Shown: piece after piece, positions 4,223 through 6,742 of the stretch
Numbering within the stretch: position 1 is the stretch's first letter
How the letters are laid out: each line of letters opens with the position of its first letter
Notes under the pieces: model-generated
Told to the model about the DNA's origin: nothing
Databases searched by the model: none
Seen by the model: only the letters and a program-made list of their open reading frames with translations
From: JAVJRN01 sp040218415
Lineage (GTDB): Bacteria; Bacteroidota; Bacteroidia; Cytophagales; Cyclobacteriaceae
Reading direction: 5' to 3'
Assembly: GCA_040218415.1 (NCBI GenBank)
Contig: JAVJRN010000001.1
Span: forward strand, 1-6,742
DNA: 6,742 bases
Program-made: the position numbers and the translations under genes

Positions 4223-6742
4223 ATGAGACGATTTTCGATTTTGTCTTTACTTATTTTAGTATCTCTAGTGGCTTATCCACAGACATCAACTTACGAAAAG
4301 ACCGTAGTGAGTTCAAGTGTCTGGTCTGAAAATCCCGTGATCGCTACATCGACCCAGCAAAACGGCATGGCCGTCTATGAGAACTATGTTTACATGGTCT
4401 ACTACAATACAGACAGAAACATGTGTATTGCGAGGAATAGCAACTATGGTGTTGGGGAATGGGTAACCGTGGTGCTGCCGCATGTTTATGAACAGCGCAG
4501 ATTGAGCAATGGCGATATAGTCTATGATAATCACAATACGCCAAATATTGCCATTTCACCCAATGACAAAAGAATTCATTTAGCGTTTGATTTGCATGCC
4601 GCAGACCTGAGATACATTATATCAGATGAGAATGCTGCTATAGCCAGTGATGCAAATTTTACCGCTAGTCTATTTTCAGCCACGAGAAACTATCTTCAAT
4701 CAAGCGAAAGAGCGATTACCCTTACCACTTATCCACGATTTTTTGTTGGCGCAGATAACAAGCTGTTTATCATGTACCGAGTAGGTGGAAGTGGTAGTGG
4801 AGACACTTTTTTGGGGGAGTATAAGGATGATGGATTTTGGTTTAGTCCCGGAAAGCTTATTAGTCGTGATGGGAACTATAATGGTAGCACTTCCCGATGT
4901 GCTTACTTCAATGACGTCCATTATGCGGATGGTAAAATATACTTGACCTGGGTATGGAGGGAAACGCCAGATGGAACAACTAATCATGATCTGATGTTTG
5001 CCTATTCTGATGATAATGGTCAAACTTGGAGAAATAGTGCTGGAACTTCCTTAGCAATACCAATGAGCCTAAATAGCCCAGGAATCAATGTGGCGACCAT
5101 TCCTACAGGATCGGGGTTAACCAATCATAATGGATGCACAGTGGATGGTCACGGTAACGTGCATGTCACCCACAGGATCAGTGGTGCTTACAAACACTTT
5201 GTTGGAGTAAGGGCTGGAGGTACTTTCAATTGGTCCAGTGGTAATACAATTACCACTTTTGCAGGGGATAGATCAAAAGTATACGCTGACCCGAAAACCA
5301 ATGATTTATACTTCATGGTAAGACATGGAGCATCTTTAAAAATGTTCACCACAGCTTCAAATGGGGAGCTATGGAATCAATGGTCACAAAAGAATGAAAT
5401 CAGTGATAAGTTTATCACTTCAGGAAACAGCTTCATGAATGCGGCAGGTGATAAACTCACTAGTATGACTGTATCTTCAGATGATCGTTTGCAAATTATA
5501 AGGTGGTCTCTAAGTACCAATAGTCCGACTATTTCAGAGAAGGTGGATTTAACAAAGTTCACTACGGATGGTATTTATGCCATCTATAACGTGGGGCATG
5601 ATAAGTACATAACTCCGCGTTCAACCACGGGTGGGAATATTGCAATGACCGCAGGAACAGCCGACGAGTTCAAATGGATCATTAAGCAAAATGGGGATAA
5701 ATACAATATTATGACTGTTGATGAGCAACTTCTGTTAGGGAGTAACGGAGATCAAGGCCGTTTATTGGATAATACAGCAACAAGAAGGAACGATGCAACA
5801 GGTGGCACATCAAGTGGATCAGGTGGATTTTTGATCACTTTTGAGCAGACAAGTACAGCAACTCTACTGAAAAATCCAGAATATACTTTAAAGCCTATTT
5901 GGAATGGTAATAGAACTAGTAATCAATATGTAGGTATGAGTGATAAAGAGATAAATTCTGACTGGCATCTTATCCGCCTTGGTGATTTGCCTGGTGCTAG
6001 TAACACATGGACAGGAGCTACTAGTAAAGCTTGGGATGTAGCAGGAAACTGGTCAGCCAACGCGGTTCCAACCGCAACAGATCCGGTTGTCATCGCTGAT
6101 GTCGCTAATAAACCAGTAATAGCATCAGGAAACATTGAAGTTCTTAGCTTAGACATATCAGATGCAGCTATGCTTACTGTTTCTACAGGTGCTTCTTTAT
6201 CTATACCAGGAGCTCTTACGGCAACAGGTACAGGGCATGTAGTCGTGGAGTCAGGAGCGTCGCTTCTTACCTCAGGAAGTGTTACCGGAACATCTCATGT
6301 ATTCAAAAGAACCACGACATTTGACAGCAACACAGGAAAGTACAGTGTTGTAGGATCTCCTGTATCAGGCGCAAGCACGTCTTCTTTAGGAAGTCTTGTG
6401 TATAGCTATGACGAAACTGTGGCTTTTGGCTCAGATGGATCTGCGAGATTTAAAGAAGTAACTACACCTGAAACTATGGCTGGTGGTAATGCATATTTCT
6501 CAGCATTTACAGGTGAAGTTACTTTCACTGGAACTCCTCACACAGGCGATGTGTCTGTGCCTCTTGCGTACGACGCGAACGATGGAGAAAATGCAGGATT
6601 CAATCTGGTTTCTAACCCTTATCCAGCAGCTATCAATTATCTTGAACTGATCAAAGAAACTAATAACCCAAATATCAGTGGTACTGTCTACCTCTGGGAT
6701 GATGGTGGGTCTGATGTCGGACAAAGAAGTAATAGCGATTAT
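4223..6742 (+). CDS. Secreted BNR_4-type polysaccharide lyase-like enzyme fused to lectin-like/T9SS scaffold (3' end cut by window edge)
   Basis: The ATG at 4223 gives a signal peptide directly (MRRFSILSLLILVSLVAYPQ), and the frame is open for 840 codons to the right edge. Residues about 25-435 look like a BNR_4 seven-bladed beta-propeller. They carry YDNHN (His104), a second histidine in AFDLH (His125), TTYPR (Tyr170), MYR (Arg186), the block LTWVWRETPDGTTNHDLMFAYS, and an Asp-box, SDDNGQTW (262-269). In the PL24 ulvan lyase LOR_107 I recall active-site residues His146, His167, Tyr243 and Arg259; their pairwise spacings (21 and 16) equal those here. That supports a beta-eliminating lyase on a uronate-containing polysaccharide such as ulvan, but the exact substrate is inference. 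Residues about 448-590 repeat the lectin-like domain of the 710-aa protein, about 595-695 the WTG/NWS module, and the rest the common scaffold. Across the 141-bp terminal repeat it would continue into 142-1029, ending in a T9SS domain (1135 aa). No frameshift was seen. Confidence 0.85.
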   Translation, partial: MRRFSILSLLILVSLVAYPQTSTYEKTVVSSSVWSENPVIATSTQQNGMAVYENYVYMVYYNTDRNMCIARNSNYGVGEWVTVVLPHVYEQRRLSNGDIVYDNHNTPNIAISPNDKRIHLAFDLHAADLRYIISDENAAIASDANFTASLFSATRNYLQSSERAITLTTYPRFFVGADNKLFIMYRVGGSGSGDTFLGEYKDDGFWFSPGKLISRDGNYNGSTSRCAYFNDVHYADGKIYLTWVWRETPDGTTNHDLMFAYSDDNGQTWRNSAGTSLAIPMSLNSPGINVATIPTGSGLTNHNGCTVDGHGNVHVTHRISGAYKHFVGVRAGGTFNWSSGNTITTFAGDRSKVYADPKTNDLYFMVRHGASLKMFTTASNGELWNQWSQKNEISDKFITSGNSFMNAAGDKLTSMTVSSDDRLQIIRWSLSTNSPTISEKVDLTKFTTDGIYAIYNVGHDKYITPRSTTGGNIAMTAGTADEFKWIIKQNGDKYNIMTVDEQLLLGSNGDQGRLLDNTATRRNDATGGTSSGSGGFLITFEQTSTATLLKNPEYTLKPIWNGNRTSNQYVGMSDKEINSDWHLIRLGDLPGASNTWTGATSKAWDVAGNWSANAVPTATDPVVIADVANKPVIASGNIEVLSLDISDAAMLTVSTGASLSIPGALTATGTGHVVVESGASLLTSGSVTGTSHVFKRTTTFDSNTGKYSVVGSPVSGASTSSLGSLVYSYDETVAFGSDGSARFKEVTTPETMAGGNAYFSAFTGEVTFTGTPHTGDVSVPLAYDANDGENAGFNLVSNPYPAAINYLELIKETNNPNISGTVYLWDDGGSDVGQRSNSDY
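6602..6742 (+). repeat. Terminal direct repeat, right copy (identical to 1-141)
   Basis: This is the second copy of the 141-base terminal repeat. Removing one copy leaves a 6601-bp loop in which the gene at 4223 joins in frame to the partial gene at 1-1029. Confidence 0.97.

Noticed and set aside
4313..5562. Reverse-strand reading frames of 61-107 codons inside the lyase-like gene
   Set aside because: They overlap the BNR_4 propeller coding sequence, overlap each other in different frames and have no supporting motifs or upstream signals.
5923..6724. Reverse-strand frames of 74-77 codons near the right end
   Set aside because: The frame at 5923-6156 is antisense to the WTG/NWS module and mirrors the shadow frame at 2219-2485 of the paralogous gene, as expected for a by-product of duplicated coding sequence. 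The frame at 6500-6724 is likewise antisense to scaffold coding sequence and has no supporting motif.
1..6742. Ordinary small plasmid
   Set aside because: No replication initiator, mobilisation gene, iteron series or partition gene is visible. A real circle is not excluded, but it would need a replication mode not evident from this sequence.

Overview
The window looks like DNA from a free-living, probably marine, member of the Bacteroidota. The reasons are: AT-rich coding sequence, start codons without Shine-Dalgarno motifs, two long secreted proteins with type IX secretion system (T9SS) C-terminal sorting domains, and two tiny PID-CTERM proteins, a class I know only from Bacteroidota. All recognisable genes are on the + strand. 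There are no RNA genes, CRISPR arrays, transposases, integrases or replication genes.

Layout. 1-1029 is the 3' part of a large T9SS-exported protein. 1054-1224 is a 56-aa PID-CTERM protein, closed by a hairpin terminator (1252-1282). 1283-1757 is a gene-free stretch with a weak promoter-like pair at its end. 1758-3890 encodes a complete 710-aa secreted, probably carbohydrate-binding, T9SS protein. 3914-4084 is a second 56-aa PID-CTERM protein with its own matching terminator (4100-4133). 4223 to the right edge is a secreted enzyme whose N-terminal half is a BNR_4-type beta-propeller resembling ulvan and related polysaccharide lyases. Its second half repeats the architecture of the 710-aa protein.

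The last 141 bases (6602-6742) are identical to the first 141 (1-141), and the reading frame continues across that join. The sequence therefore reads as a closed 6601-bp loop. On the loop the enzyme gene runs 4223-6601 and then 1-1029 (1135 codons before the stop), giving two parallel units: [lyase-like enzyme + lectin-like scaffold + T9SS tail] - PID-CTERM - terminator, and [lectin-like scaffold + T9SS tail] - PID-CTERM - terminator. The loop may be a real small circle or a collapsed tandem array. With no replication gene visible, I lean towards a repeated chromosomal locus or an excised circle rather than an ordinary plasmid.

How the parts may work together (inference): the enzyme cleaves an anionic polysaccharide, the scaffold binds glycan, and T9SS exports both to the surface or medium. 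Each export cargo is co-transcribed with a membrane-anchored micro-protein that carries a sorting signal of exosortase type but almost no cargo. That pairing, preserved in both units, is the most interesting thing here.
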